A stretch of 64,000 nt of DNA from Streptomyces olivochromogenes. Lineage in GTDB: Bacteria > Actinomycetota > Actinomycetes > Streptomycetales > Streptomycetaceae. Positions 1-10,510 of this stretch are shown here, piece after piece; positions within the stretch are counted from its first letter, which is position 1, and every line of letters starts with the position of its first letter. Below the pieces are notes generated by a model. The model did not search any database. It saw only the letters and a list, made by a program, of their open reading frames with translations, and had not been told where the DNA came from. The stretch is from the NCBI RefSeq assembly GCF_021538895.1, contig NZ_JADDRL010000006.1, forward strand, positions 1 to 64,000, in the 5' to 3' direction. The position numbers and the translations under genes are program-made.

Positions 1-188
1 CAGGAGCCGCCGCCTGCGACGGCCACCGCCACCGTGCCGTCCGGCCCCGTCGATGCGTACGCGCAGGCGTCGGCCGCCGCCGGGCCTGCCGGGCAGCCCA
101 CGCACACCCACGTCAGCGTCAACAGGGTCAACATCCTTGCGGCGGGCGCGAATCGGGTCCGTACGGGTCCATGCACGACCGAGATCAT
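1..188 (-). CDS. Secreted protein, N-terminal part (runs off the left edge)
   Basis: On the minus strand an open frame runs from an ATG at 188 out of the window. The visible residues give a basic start, a hydrophobic Leu/Thr/Val core and an Ala-rich end (GPAAADA) that looks like a Sec signal peptide with a cleavage site. The mature part begins DACAYASTGPDGTVAVAV. A GGCGG ribosome-binding site lies 5 bases before the ATG at 188; an in-frame GTG at 176 and an ATG at 134 are alternatives. The gene is divergent from the lipoprotein at 447. I do not recognise the family from about 60 residues. Confidence 0.5.
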   Translation of the reverse strand, partial: MISVVHGPVRTRFAPAARMLTLLTLTWVCVGCPAGPAAADACAYASTGPDGTVAVAVAGGGS

Positions 189-446
189 GAGCCGCCAAAG
201 GCCCTGTCACGCCGGGGTGCCCGGGGAATGGCCCGAAGGGGGGACAAAGGGCGTACGGCGGTTTGAAAGCCCCGTCCCCGGCGGCCGTCCGGCGTGCACG
301 CCTGTGCGGGGAGTGGCCGGGGGTGTCACAGGTTCCGGAAAGAAATTTGGGCCCGCGTTGAACACATCGGCCCGTCCCGTCCGTACCCAATGTCGTGCGG
401 CGACACAGAGGCGCTGCAACATCCAGGCGATAATGGGGAGTTGACG

Positions 447-1412
447 ATGAAGACCTCCTGGCGGGGCGCCTCAATGGTGGCGACGGCCGCGTCGGTGCTG
501 GTGCTGACGACGGCGTGCGGTCAGGACAACGCCACCACTCCGTCGTCGGCGGCCCAGAACGTCGGTGCGACGGCGGCCGCGGGCGATTACGGCAGTGTCA
601 CGGCGGGTGCCGGGACCGGTGCGGGCAATGGCTACGGCGCCGACGGCAGCCAGGCTTCGAGCGCCCCGACCGCGGCCGCGTCGCCCGCCGGTGAGCTGTC
701 CGTGGCGAAGAACCCGGAGCTGGGCAGTGTGCTGACCGACAAGGCCGGCCTCACCCTCTACCGTTTCGACGCGGACACCGCCAATCCCCCCAAGTCGAAC
801 TGCAACGGCGACTGTGCCACCACCTGGCCGCCGGTCCCCGCGGACGACGCCACGGCCGGCGCCGGTATCGACAAGGCCCTGCTCGGCGAGGTCACCCGCG
901 CCGACGGCACCAAGCAGCTGACCGTCGGCGGCTGGCCGGCCTACCGCTACGCCAAGGACGTCAACTCCGGTGACGTCAACGGCCAGGGTGTGGGCGGCAA
1001 GTGGTTCGCGCTGGCCCCCAACGGCAAGAAGGCGGGCGGGGCGAGCTCGGCCGGCCTGTCGACCCGCAAGGACGCCAAGCTCGGCGAGATCGTGGTCGAC
1101 CGCAACGGCATGACCGTCTACCGCTTCATCAAGGACAAGGCATGGCCCAAGTCCGTGTCCAACTGCACCGGAGCCTGCCTGGAGAAGTGGCCCGCGGTCG
1201 CTCCGGTCCAGGCCAATGACACCAAGGGCGTCGAGAAGAAGGGCCTGATGGGCTTCACCCGGTCCGACGGCGTCAAGCAGATGACGGTCGACTGCTGGCC
1301 GATCTACACCTTCTCCGGCGACAAGGCTCCCGGGGAGACCAACGGTCAGGGCGTCGGCGGCACGTGGTACGCCGTCCGCCCCGACGGCAAGCTGGTCGGC
1401 GCGTCCAAGTAG
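447..1412 (+). CDS. Lipoprotein with two COG4315-type secreted repeats
   Basis: This 321-residue exported lipoprotein has an N-terminal signal ending in LTTAC, a clear lipobox with Cys 26, so it should be anchored to the outer face of the membrane. A low-complexity Ala/Gly/Ser linker follows. Two copies of the 'secreted repeat of unknown function' (Pfam Lipoprotein_15) come next, starting near residues 95 and 215. Each has an LTLYRF or MTVYRF strand, a CxxxC pair (C119/C123 and C240/C244) and a GQGVGG turn. The second repeat has an extra Cys (VDCWPIY) where the first has Gly. The ATG at 447 is chosen over an upstream in-frame start because GGGGAG sits just before it and it begins the signal peptide. 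Its biochemical role is unknown; a strong terminator follows, so it is probably monocistronic. Confidence 0.85.
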   Translation: MKTSWRGASMVATAASVLVLTTACGQDNATTPSSAAQNVGATAAAGDYGSVTAGAGTGAGNGYGADGSQASSAPTAAASPAGELSVAKNPELGSVLTDKAGLTLYRFDADTANPPKSNCNGDCATTWPPVPADDATAGAGIDKALLGEVTRADGTKQLTVGGWPAYRYAKDVNSGDVNGQGVGGKWFALAPNGKKAGGASSAGLSTRKDAKLGEIVVDRNGMTVYRFIKDKAWPKSVSNCTGACLEKWPAVAPVQANDTKGVEKKGLMGFTRSDGVKQMTVDCWPIYTFSGDKAPGETNGQGVGGTWYAVRPDGKLVGASK

Positions 1413-1455
1413 AGATCACCTCCCCAGGGTCGTCCCACACCGACGCCCGACCACC

Positions 1456-1494
1456 GGGTCCGCCCCCTCCGCACCGCACGGAGGGGGCGGACCC
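1456..1494 (+). terminator. Strong intrinsic terminator after the lipoprotein gene
   Basis: A perfect 16-bp inverted repeat (1456-1471 against 1479-1494, arm GGGTCCGCCCCCTCCG) encloses a 7-base loop and is followed by TTT. It lies 44 bases after the stop codon at 1412. Confidence 0.85.
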
Positions 1495-1646
1495 TTTGCC
1501 GCGTTGCGTACTGTCACAGGCCAGACGTGGTGACCGGGAACGGACGGTCAATTTCCGGTTCGGGTCGCTCCTTTGGCGGGCGATCAGTAGCCTCTGCTCG
1601 AACACCGGATCGCCTGGACCTGTCGCCTACCCCCTTGGAGAGATAC

Positions 1647-2459
1647 ATGGAGCGTCCCGCCTGGGCCCCACGGAGCATCGACATCACGGTGCCGAGCGTT
1701 TCGCGTATCTACGACTACTACCTGGGCGGTTCGCACAATTTCGAGGTCGACCGTGAGGCGGCCCGCAAGGCGATGGAGTTCATGCCGGGACTCCCCAAGA
1801 TCATGCAGGCGAACCGGGCGTTCATGCGCCGCGCCGTGCGGTTCGCGGCCGGCGAGGGCATCACGCAGTTCCTCGACATCGGCTCCGGCATCCCCACGTT
1901 CGGCAATGTCCACGAGGTGGCCCAGGCGGCCAGGCCCGGCACCCGGGTCGTCTACGTCGACCACGACCCGGTGGCCGTGGCGCACAGCCATGCCGTCCTG
2001 GCGGGCAACGAGGACGCGGACGTCGTCGCCGCCGACCTCCGCAAGCCCCAGGAGATCCTCTCCAGCCACCAGGTCGAGCGGCTCATCGACCTGAATCGGC
2101 CAGTGGCGCTGCTTCTCGTTGCCATACTGCATTTCGTGGAAGACGCGGACGACCCGTATGCGGCGGTGGCCGAGTTGAGCGACGCGCTCGCTCCCGGCAG
2201 CCTGCTGATCCTCACGCATGCCTCGTACGAGGGAATCCCGCTGTCACCGGAGCGGGCCGAGGGCGCGGTGGACGTATACAAGGACATTCGCAATCCTCTG
2301 ATCATGCGCTCGCGCGAGGAGATCGCGCGGTTCTTCGAGGGGTACGACATGGTGGAACCCGGACTGGTGCCGATGCCGCGCTGGCGGCCGGAATCGGCGC
2401 CGGAGGACGAGGATCCGTATGCCTTCTCCGGATTCGCCGGCGTGGGGCGTACGGCGTGA
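1647..2459 (+). CDS. SAM-dependent methyltransferase (DUF574/Methyltransf_19 family)
   Basis: This 270-residue protein has the actinobacterial DUF574 hallmarks. They are an N-terminal SVSRIYDYYLGGSHNFEVDR stretch, an FLDIGSGIPT glycine-rich SAM-binding loop, VVYVDHDPVAVAHS with the acidic residue that would contact the SAM ribose, and an ILHFV motif after the DLR segment. The substrate is unknown; members occur in many copies per Streptomyces genome, often beside regulators. The ATG at 1647 is preceded by GGAG; upstream in-frame codons only extend it with non-conserved sequence. Its stop overlaps the GTG start of the GGDEF-EAL gene by 4 bases (GTGA), so the two are translationally coupled and this enzyme may act in c-di-GMP-linked signalling (inference). 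Confidence 0.85.
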   Translation: MERPAWAPRSIDITVPSVSRIYDYYLGGSHNFEVDREAARKAMEFMPGLPKIMQANRAFMRRAVRFAAGEGITQFLDIGSGIPTFGNVHEVAQAARPGTRVVYVDHDPVAVAHSHAVLAGNEDADVVAADLRKPQEILSSHQVERLIDLNRPVALLLVAILHFVEDADDPYAAVAELSDALAPGSLLILTHASYEGIPLSPERAEGAVDVYKDIRNPLIMRSREEIARFFEGYDMVEPGLVPMPRWRPESAPEDEDPYAFSGFAGVGRTA

Positions 2460-4600
2460 CCGCGGAGCCGGACGGCCCGGAGGACAGACTGCGCCGGTTC
2501 GCGACGATCTGGAGCCGGGCGGTCTTCCCGGTGACCTCGACGTCGTTGACCCGGCCGGAGTTCGAGGAACAACTCCTGCCGCTCGCCCGCCGGTTGAGCG
2601 GGGCGCTGCGGACCAGGAGCTTCGACGCCGACGAGGCCAAGGCGGTCGGCGCCGCGCTCATCGGCGCGCACTGCACCGACCCCGAGGCGCTCACCCGCAC
2701 CCTGGACTGCGTCGACGCCTACCTGGTGCTCTACTGCGGTGAGGACGGCCCGCAGGAGGAGTTGCGGATGCGCTCCTCGCGGCTCCAGCACGCCATGGCG
2801 GCCGGGTTCGCCCAGGCGCTGCGCGAGCGCACCCTGGGCGAGCAGGAGGCCATCGCCCAGGCCGCGTTGCGCGCCCAGGGAGTCGTGGCGCAGGCGCTGC
2901 ACGCCACCGAGGCCCGCTTCCGCGCGGTGTTCGAGGGCGCGGCCATAGGAATCGGCATCGCCGACCTCGACGGCAACGTGCTCCAGGTCAACGGGGCGCT
3001 GCTGCGCATGTTCGGCGGCTCCGAACAGAGCGTACGAGGCCGCAACGTCATGGAGTGGACCCACCCCGAGGACGCGCCCCAGACCTGGCGGCTCTACGAC
3101 GAGCTGGTGCGCGGCGACCGCGACCACTACCACGTCGAGAAGGCGTTCAACCGCCCCGACGGCACGGTGCTTTGGACCAACCTGACGGTCTCCCTGCTGC
3201 GCGACGCCGACGGCAACCCGCAGTACCAGCTCGCCCTCATGGAGGACACCACCGAGCGGCGGCTGCTCAACCTCCGGCTGCGCTACGAGGCCACGCACGA
3301 CGCGCTCACCGGACTGCCCAACCGCACGCTGTTCTTCGAGCGCCTGGAGAAGGCCCTGAACGCGGCCGAGGGGCAGCGCTTCGGACTGTGCTACCTCGAC
3401 CTTGACGGCTTCAAGACCATCAACGACAGCCTGGGCCACGCGGCCGGCGACCGGCTGCTCGTCGAGGTCGCCGACCGGCTCCAGTCCTGCGCGACCGCGC
3501 CCGGCGAGATGGTCGCCCGGCTCGGCGGCGACGAGTTCGTGGCGCTGACCACCGGTCCCGCCACCGAGAGCGAGGTCGACGACCTCGCCGAACGCATCAT
3601 GAACGCGCTCGTCACCCCGATCCGCATCGACGGCCGTGAACTCCTGGTGCGCGGCAGTATCGGCATCGTCGAGGGCCCGGCGGGCGAGCGCACCCCGGCC
3701 GAGGTGCTGCGCAGCGCCGACATCACGATGTACCGGGCCAAGTCGGCGGGCGGCAACCGCTCCGAGCTGGCCGACCCGGAGGCCGACGCCCGCGCCATCA
3801 CCCGGCACGGCCTGACCACCGCGCTGCCCGCGGCCCTGGACCGGGGCGAGTTCTTCATCGAGTACCAGCCGCTGGTCCACCTCGGCGACGGCAGTGTCCG
3901 CGGCGCCGAGGCCCTGGTGCGCTGGCTGCATCCGCAGCACGGCGTCCTCGGCCCCGACCGGTTCATCCCGCTCGCCGAACACACCGGGCTCATCGTGCCG
4001 TTGGGCCGCTGGGTCCTGGAGGAGTCGGTCCGTCAGGCCCGCGAGTGGCGCGAGCGCCATGGCGAGCAGACGGACTCCGGCCCGCTGCGCATCAACGTCA
4101 ACCTCTCGCCGTGCCAGCTCACCCATCCCGGGCTGGTGCAGGACACTGTGGACATTCTGGAACGCCTCGGCGTGCAGCCGGACTCGCTGTGCCTGGAGGT
4201 CACCGAGTCCGCGTTGATCGGCGCCGACGACGACCTGCTCAAACCGCTGCGCCGGCTCGCCGAGATGGGCGTCGACATCGCCCTCGACGACTTCGGCACC
4301 GGCTACTCCAACCTCGCCAACCTGCGCCGGCTGCCGGTGAGCATCCTCAAGCTGGACCGCTCCTTCACGCAGAGCATGCAGCAGTTCCCGGCGGACCCGG
4401 TCGACCTCAAGATCGTCGAGGGGATCGTTTCGCTGGCCCACAGCCTCGACCTCGCGGTCACCGTGGAGGGCGTGGAGACGGGCGCGCAGGCCGAACAGCT
4501 GCGGATACTGGGCTGCGACACGGCCCAGGGCTGGTACTACGCCCGCCCGGGCCCACCGGAGCGCCTGCACGACCTGGCCCTGGTGGACGCAACGGGCTGA
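2456..4600 (+). CDS. rmdA: PAS-GGDEF-EAL cyclic-di-GMP enzyme, RmdA-like
   Basis: This 714-residue cytoplasmic protein has an N-terminal unassigned region (1-155), a PAS/PAC sensor domain (about 160-280), a GGDEF domain (intact GGDEF at 357-361) and an EAL domain (EAL at 485-487, DDFGTGYSN at 611-619). No membrane segment is visible. Length and order match RmdA (SCO0928) of S. coelicolor, a c-di-GMP phosphodiesterase that affects colony morphology and development. Upstream of GGDEF the inhibitory-site position reads APGE, not RxxD, so product inhibition through an I-site is not expected. Both catalytic signatures look intact, so the protein could be bifunctional. Translation starts at GTG 2456, overlapping the methyltransferase stop. 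A hairpin and a tandem repeat follow the gene. Confidence 0.9.
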   Translation: MTAEPDGPEDRLRRFATIWSRAVFPVTSTSLTRPEFEEQLLPLARRLSGALRTRSFDADEAKAVGAALIGAHCTDPEALTRTLDCVDAYLVLYCGEDGPQEELRMRSSRLQHAMAAGFAQALRERTLGEQEAIAQAALRAQGVVAQALHATEARFRAVFEGAAIGIGIADLDGNVLQVNGALLRMFGGSEQSVRGRNVMEWTHPEDAPQTWRLYDELVRGDRDHYHVEKAFNRPDGTVLWTNLTVSLLRDADGNPQYQLALMEDTTERRLLNLRLRYEATHDALTGLPNRTLFFERLEKALNAAEGQRFGLCYLDLDGFKTINDSLGHAAGDRLLVEVADRLQSCATAPGEMVARLGGDEFVALTTGPATESEVDDLAERIMNALVTPIRIDGRELLVRGSIGIVEGPAGERTPAEVLRSADITMYRAKSAGGNRSELADPEADARAITRHGLTTALPAALDRGEFFIEYQPLVHLGDGSVRGAEALVRWLHPQHGVLGPDRFIPLAEHTGLIVPLGRWVLEESVRQAREWRERHGEQTDSGPLRINVNLSPCQLTHPGLVQDTVDILERLGVQPDSLCLEVTESALIGADDDLLKPLRRLAEMGVDIALDDFGTGYSNLANLRRLPVSILKLDRSFTQSMQQFPADPVDLKIVEGIVSLAHSLDLAVTVEGVETGAQAEQLRILGCDTAQGWYYARPGPPERLHDLALVDATG

Positions 4601-4614
4601 ACTCCGAAGCACGG

Positions 4615-4656
4615 GTCGCGCAGTTGCCCTTTCAGGGGCGCGGGGAACTGCGCGAC
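4615..4656 (+). terminator. Hairpin after rmdA, formed in part by the intergenic repeat
   Basis: GTCGCGCAGTT (4615-4625) pairs perfectly with AACTGCGCGAC (4646-4656) across a 20-base spacer whose own CCCTTT/AGGGGC parts can also pair. It sits 15 bases after the rmdA stop. No T-run follows, so termination is inferred from position. Confidence 0.5.
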
Positions 4657-4826
4657 CAGCCACAACGAACCCGCACCCCCGAACGGCGCTGAAGCGGCAG
4701 ACGCACCGGGCCAAAGGCCCACCCCCACCCGCCAGGGGCGCGGGGAACTGCGCGACCAGCCACGACGAACCGGCACCCCCGAACGGCGCTGAAACGGCAG
4801 ACGCACCCGGCCAAAACCCACCCTCA
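4633..4826. repeat. Two tandem copies of a 100-bp Streptomyces intergenic repeat
   Basis: A unit beginning CAGGGGCGCGGGGAACTG starts at 4633 and again at 4733, exactly 100 bp later, with only a few mismatches. Shared blocks include CGCGACCAGCCAC, GCACCCCCGAACGGCGCTGA and GGCAGACGCAC. The second copy runs into the last codons of the LysR gene (stop at 4824). The motif resembles a dispersed non-coding repeat common between Streptomyces genes. Confidence 0.85.
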
Positions 4827-5711
4827 CCGCTCAAGCAACATCCGCTGCAACTCCCGCGCGGCCCGAGGCGGAGCCACATCGCTGCGGTGGGCCAGCGCGA
4901 TCGTGCGGTGCAGCCCCGGCCGGGCGAGCGGCGTCACCCTGAGCCCCTGTCCGGCCCGCGTGGCGACCATGCGCGGCACCACGGCCACGCCCAGCCCCGC
5001 CCGCACGAACCCCAACACCGCGTCCATCTCACCCCCCTCGACAGCGAAGTGCGGCTCGAACCCCGCGGAGCGGCACGCGGCCACGGTGAGCTCGCGCAGG
5101 TCGTAGCCGTGCCGGAACATCACGAGGCGCTCGCCCTCCAGGTCGGCGACGCGCATCACCAGTCCGTCCCGGCATCCCGGCGCGGGCGCCTCCGTCGACG
5201 AGACCACCACCAGGTCCTCGCGCAGCAGCTCCACCGTGGTCAGGGCGGGCGAGGCGGGGGGCAGGGGGAGGACGATCAGGGCGAGGTCGAGGGCGCCGCG
5301 CGCGAGCTCCCGTACGAGATCGTGCGAGCCGCCCTCCTCGATCAGCAGCCGGATGCCGGGATAGCGGTCGTGGAAGGCCCGCAGCACGTCCGGGAGCAGC
5401 CCGGTGCACAGGCTCGGGGTGGCGCCCAGGCGTACGCGGCCGCCGCGCAGCTGCACCAGCTCCTGCACCTCGTGCCGGGCGGTGTCGGCGTCGGCCAGGA
5501 TCCGCCGGGCCAGCGGGAGCAGCGCCTCGCCCGCGTCGGTGAGCGTGATGTTGCCCCGGGCCCGCAGGAACAGATCCGCCCCCAGCTCCCGCTCCAGCGC
5601 CTTGATCTGCTGGGACAGCGACGGCTGTGCGACATGGACCAGCTCGGCGGCCCGGGTGAAGTGCCGGGTCTCGGCGACCGCCACAAAGTAGTGGAGCTGC
5701 TGGAACTGCAT
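4824..5711 (-). CDS. LysR-family regulator, divergent from sdhCAB
   Basis: This 295-residue LysR-type regulator has a winged helix-turn-helix at residues 1-60 (MQFQQLHYFVAVAE, then AAELVHVAQPSLSQQIKALE) and an effector-binding domain from about residue 90. The ATG at 5711 is chosen because LysR proteins usually begin within a few residues of the QLHYF motif; an in-frame ATG at 5753 would add 14 atypical residues and cover the putative operator. The gene is divergent from the succinate dehydrogenase operon with 84 bases between starts. An ATAG-N7-CTAT site in that gap fits an operator for this protein, so it likely activates sdh and represses itself (inference). The effector is unknown. Confidence 0.85.
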   Translation of the reverse strand: MQFQQLHYFVAVAETRHFTRAAELVHVAQPSLSQQIKALERELGADLFLRARGNITLTDAGEALLPLARRILADADTARHEVQELVQLRGGRVRLGATPSLCTGLLPDVLRAFHDRYPGIRLLIEEGGSHDLVRELARGALDLALIVLPLPPASPALTTVELLREDLVVVSSTEAPAPGCRDGLVMRVADLEGERLVMFRHGYDLRELTVAACRSAGFEPHFAVEGGEMDAVLGFVRAGLGVAVVPRMVATRAGQGLRVTPLARPGLHRTIALAHRSDVAPPRAARELQRMLLER

Positions 5712-5720
5712 GGCTTCAGG

Positions 5721-5735
5721 ATAGCTCTGGCCTAT
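5721..5735. promoter_or_regulatory. LysR-type operator, ATAG-N7-CTAT
   Basis: ATAGCTCTGGCCTAT is a 15-bp interrupted palindrome of the T-N11-A type bound by LysR regulators, and it is close to the classical OxyR half-site spacing. It lies 10 bases before the LysR start codon. Its centre is about 66 bases before the inferred sdhC transcription start, the usual LysR recognition-site position. Confidence 0.6.
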
Positions 5736-5756
5736 GGAAACGAGCCGGATCATGTC

Positions 5757-5787
5757 TTGGACCGATCGGGACCTTCGGCCCTAGCGT
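5757..5787 (+). promoter_or_regulatory. Possible sdhCAB promoter
   Basis: TTGGAC at 5757-5762 and TAGCGT at 5782-5787 are spaced 19 bases apart (18 if CTAGCG is taken). The -10 lies 8 bases before the sdhC ATG, and no Shine-Dalgarno sequence is seen before that ATG, so the transcript may be nearly leaderless. Confidence 0.4.
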
Positions 5788-5795
5788 GCTGACTC

Positions 5796-6503
5796 ATGGC
5801 TCTGGCAACGCGGACGGACCGACGGCCGTCCATGGCACGCACCGTGTGGGACTCGACCGTCGGCAAGAAGACCGTGATGGCGGTCAGCGGGCTGATCATG
5901 CTGCTGTACCTGGTCGCCCACATGATCGGCAACCTGAAGATCTACTTCGGGGCGGGCGAGTTCAACCACTACGCCCACTGGCTGCGCACCGTCGGCGAAC
6001 CGTTCATGCACTACGAGTGGACGCTCTGGCTCATCCGCGTGGTCCTCGTGGCCGCCGTGATCGCCCACGCCACGTCCGCGTACCAGCTCAGCCGCCGCGA
6101 CATCAGGGCGCGGCCCAGCAAGTACGTGCACAAGAAGCCGCGGGCGAGCTACGCGACGCGCACCATGCGCTGGGGCGGGATCATCCTCGGCCTGTTCCTC
6201 GTGTGGCACCTCCTGGACCTGACCACCGGCACCGTGCACTCCGGCGGTTTCCAGGAGGGCCGCCCGTACCAGAACGTCGTGGACACCTTCTCCACCTGGT
6301 ACGGCAACGTCGTCTACATCGTGGCGATGCTGGCGCTCGGCCTGCACATCCGGCACGGCTTCTGGAGCGCCGCCCAGACCCTCGGCGTCGGCAGCCGCAC
6401 CCGCGACCGCGCCCTCAAGGCCGTCGCCGACGTTCTCGCACTGCTGCTCACGGCCGGCTTCATCGCCGTACCCGTGGGCGTCATGACCGGAGTGGTGAGC
6501 TGA
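5796..6503 (+). CDS. sdhC: Succinate dehydrogenase cytochrome b subunit
   Basis: This 235-residue integral membrane protein resembles the five-helix cytochrome b558 subunit of menaquinone-linked succinate dehydrogenases/fumarate reductases, so no separate SdhD is needed. Hydrophobic segments lie near residues 30-50, 75-95, 125-145, 168-188 and 210-232. Candidate haem histidines sit in [29 protein letters not shown] and [10 protein letters not shown]. It anchors the catalytic subunits encoded immediately downstream (1-base gap to sdhA) and passes electrons to menaquinone. No ribosome-binding site is obvious, in line with a leaderless start. Confidence 0.9.
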   Translation: MALATRTDRRPSMARTVWDSTVGKKTVMAVSGLIMLLYLVAHMIGNLKIYFGAGEFNHYAHWLRTVGEPFMHYEWTLWLIRVVLVAAVIAHATSAYQLSRRDIRARPSKYVHKKPRASYATRTMRWGGIILGLFLVWHLLDLTTGTVHSGGFQEGRPYQNVVDTFSTWYGNVVYIVAMLALGLHIRHGFWSAAQTLGVGSRTRDRALKAVADVLALLLTAGFIAVPVGVMTGVVS

Positions 6504-6504
6504 C

Positions 6505-8450
<1,946 letters not shown>

Positions 8451-8454
<4 letters not shown>

Positions 8455-9200
8455 GGCTCACCCTGCGCGTCTGGCGGCAGAAGAACGCCGACGCCGACGG
8501 CGCCATGTCCACGTACGAGGTGGACGGCATCTCCTCCGACATGTCCTTCCTGGAGATGCTGGACACGCTCAACGAGGAGCTCATCCTCCGCGGCGAGGAC
8601 CCGGTCGCCTTCGACCACGACTGCCGCGAGGGCATCTGCGGCGCGTGCTCGCTCGTCATCAACGGCGACGCGCACGGGCCGGAGCGCACCACGACCTGTC
8701 AGCTGCACATGCGGTCCTTCCGGGACGGCGACACGATCGACATCGAGCCGTGGCGGTCCTCGGCGTTCCCGGTGATCAAGGACCTGGTCGTCGACCGGTC
8801 CGCGTTCGACCGGATCATCCAGGCCGGCGGGTACATCACGGCGCCGACCGGGTCCGCGCCGGAGGCGCACGCGACGCCGGTGCCGAAGCCGGACGCGGAC
8901 TTCGCCTTCGAGCACGCCGAGTGCATCGGGTGCGGGGCGTGCGTGGCCGCCTGCCCGAACGGGGCGGCCATGCTGTTCACCTCCGCCAAGATCAACCACC
9001 TGAACGTGCTGCCGCAGGGGGCGCCCGAGCGCGAGACGCGGGTGCTGGACATGGTGGCGCAGATGGACGAGGAGGGCTTCGGCGGCTGCACGTTGGCCGG
9101 CGAGTGCGCGACCGCCTGTCCCAAGGGGATTCCGCTGGTGTCGATCACCAGCATGAACAAGGAGTGGCTGCGGGCCACCCGGAAGGGCGCGAAGAGGTAG
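8451..9200 (+). CDS. sdhB: Succinate dehydrogenase iron-sulfur subunit
   Basis: This 249-residue protein transfers electrons from FAD to the quinone site. The N-terminal plant-type [2Fe-2S] ligands are C58, C63, C66 and C83. The C-terminal ferredoxin domain shows [14 protein letters not shown] and, later, [14 protein letters not shown], which bind the [4Fe-4S] and [3Fe-4S] clusters. The start is the ATG that overlaps the sdhA stop. Length is normal for the family. Confidence 0.95.
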
Positions 9201-9214
9201 CGCCTTCGACGGAG

Positions 9215-9586
9215 TTGACGGCGCTCGCGCACCAGACGTTCGCCGAGCGGGCGGACGGGCGGGACCGGGAGTGGTGCTCATCCCCGGTCCCGCTTCGCCA
9301 CCCCGAGGCCGCCGTCTGCCGCGACCGGCCCGGGCAGGTGCACACGACCGGCTCGTTCAACCTCGTCACCCCCACCGGCGAATGGGTGTGGAACGAGGGG
9401 ACGCCCAGCGACATCCCGCTGGTCGACGGGGTCCGGCTGCTCGTCCTGGACCCGCCGCCGTACGAGCGGAGCCGGCCCGCGGGCCGGTTCTTCCCGCACA
9501 TGACGGGCGACGTCGTCCTGGAGCGCGTGCTCGCTCCGGAGGAGGCCGGGCGCCTGCTCGCCGGGTGCGTGACGAAGTTCGGCTGA
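9215..9586 (+). CDS. Small hypothetical protein after sdhB
   Basis: The frame from a TTG at 9215 gives 123 residues with the strong third-position GC of real genes throughout, including a conserved-looking GSFNLVTPTGEWVWNEGTP stretch and an FFPHMTGDVVLERV segment. The start is uncertain: GACGGAG directly abuts the TTG, and a downstream GTG at 9340 is another option. It lies 14 bases after sdhB, so it is likely co-transcribed with sdhCAB. No domain is recognised and no membrane segment is seen; a link to respiration is only positional. Confidence 0.5.
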   Translation: MTALAHQTFAERADGRDREWCSSPVPLRHPEAAVCRDRPGQVHTTGSFNLVTPTGEWVWNEGTPSDIPLVDGVRLLVLDPPPYERSRPAGRFFPHMTGDVVLERVLAPEEAGRLLAGCVTKFG

Positions 9587-9739
9587 ACGTCCGGGACCCG
9601 GCGTTCAACATCCCCACATCCCCTCTCCTGACGCAGGTCACGCGCACGCCAACCGGCATAGGAAGAACAGGAGCGGCGGGCCGTACGCAACCGGCCCGTC
9701 GCCTCCGTCGCCGAACCGGCCCGTGACCAGGAGAGAGCC

Positions 9740-10510
9740 ATGACCGGCGTTTCCACCCTCGACCGTCCCCCGCAGCCCGCGGCACCCACCCGCTACACCG
9801 TCACCCTCGCCCGTGACGAGGCCGACGTGCGTGCCGCGCAGCGTCTGCGGCACGACGTCTTCGCCGGCGAGATGGGCGCTCTGCTGTCCAGCCCGCAGCC
9901 GGGGTACGACATCGACGCCTTCGACGCGTACTGCGACCACCTGCTCGTGAACGACACCATGACCGGGCAGGTCGTCGGCACCTACCGGCTGCTGCCGCCG
10001 GAGCGGGCCGCGGTCGCCGGGCGGCTGTACTCGGAGAGCGAGTTCGACCTGGCCCCGCTCGACTCGATCCGACCGGGCCTGGTCGAGGTCGGCCGTTCCT
10101 GCGTGCACCCCGACCACCGCGACGGCGCGGTCATAGGGCTGATCTGGGCCGGCATCGCCCGCTACATGGTCGACCGCGGCCACGAGTGGCTGGCGGGCTG
10201 CTGCTCCATCCCGCTCGCCGACGGCGGCGCCCTCGCGAGCGCCACCTGGGACCGCGTCCAGGCCAAGCACCTGGCGCCCGAGGAGTTCCGGGTACGGCCG
10301 CTGCTGCCCTGGATCCCGAACCAGCCCGCCCCCACCGAGCGGGCCGAGCTCCCGGCCCTGCTGCGCGGCTACCTCCGCCTCGGCGCCTGGGTCTGCGCCG
10401 AGCCGGCGCACGACCCGGACTTCGGGGTCGCGGACCTGTACGTGCTGCTGTCGATGCGCCGGGTCAACCCGCGCTACCTGAAGCACTTCCTCTCGCTCGT
10501 GCCGTCCTGA
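9740..10510 (+). CDS. olsB: Ornithine lipid N-acyltransferase, OlsB-like
   Basis: This 256-residue protein belongs to the GNAT-fold OlsB family (Acetyltransf_5). Landmarks are RLRHDVFAGEMGA, DAYCDHLLV, VVGTYRLLPP, LVEVGRSCVHPDHR and WLAGCCSIPLADGG. OlsB transfers a 3-hydroxyacyl chain from ACP to the alpha-amino group of ornithine, giving lyso-ornithine lipid. AGGAGAGAG precedes the ATG. The stop overlaps the next gene's ATG (TGATG), so it is coupled to olsA, which acylates the product. From memory, the S. coelicolor counterparts (SCO0921/SCO0920) make ornithine lipids, whose membrane share rises under phosphate limitation in many bacteria; I see no clear PHO box here. Confidence 0.85.
   Translation: MTGVSTLDRPPQPAAPTRYTVTLARDEADVRAAQRLRHDVFAGEMGALLSSPQPGYDIDAFDAYCDHLLVNDTMTGQVVGTYRLLPPERAAVAGRLYSESEFDLAPLDSIRPGLVEVGRSCVHPDHRDGAVIGLIWAGIARYMVDRGHEWLAGCCSIPLADGGALASATWDRVQAKHLAPEEFRVRPLLPWIPNQPAPTERAELPALLRGYLRLGAWVCAEPAHDPDFGVADLYVLLSMRRVNPRYLKHFLSLVPS

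Noticed and set aside
1952..4879. A 975-codon minus-strand ORF opposite rmdA and the methyltransferase
   Set aside because: It is repetitive in composition, has no domain, and lies fully antisense to genes with clear motifs; long antisense frames are expected at this GC content.
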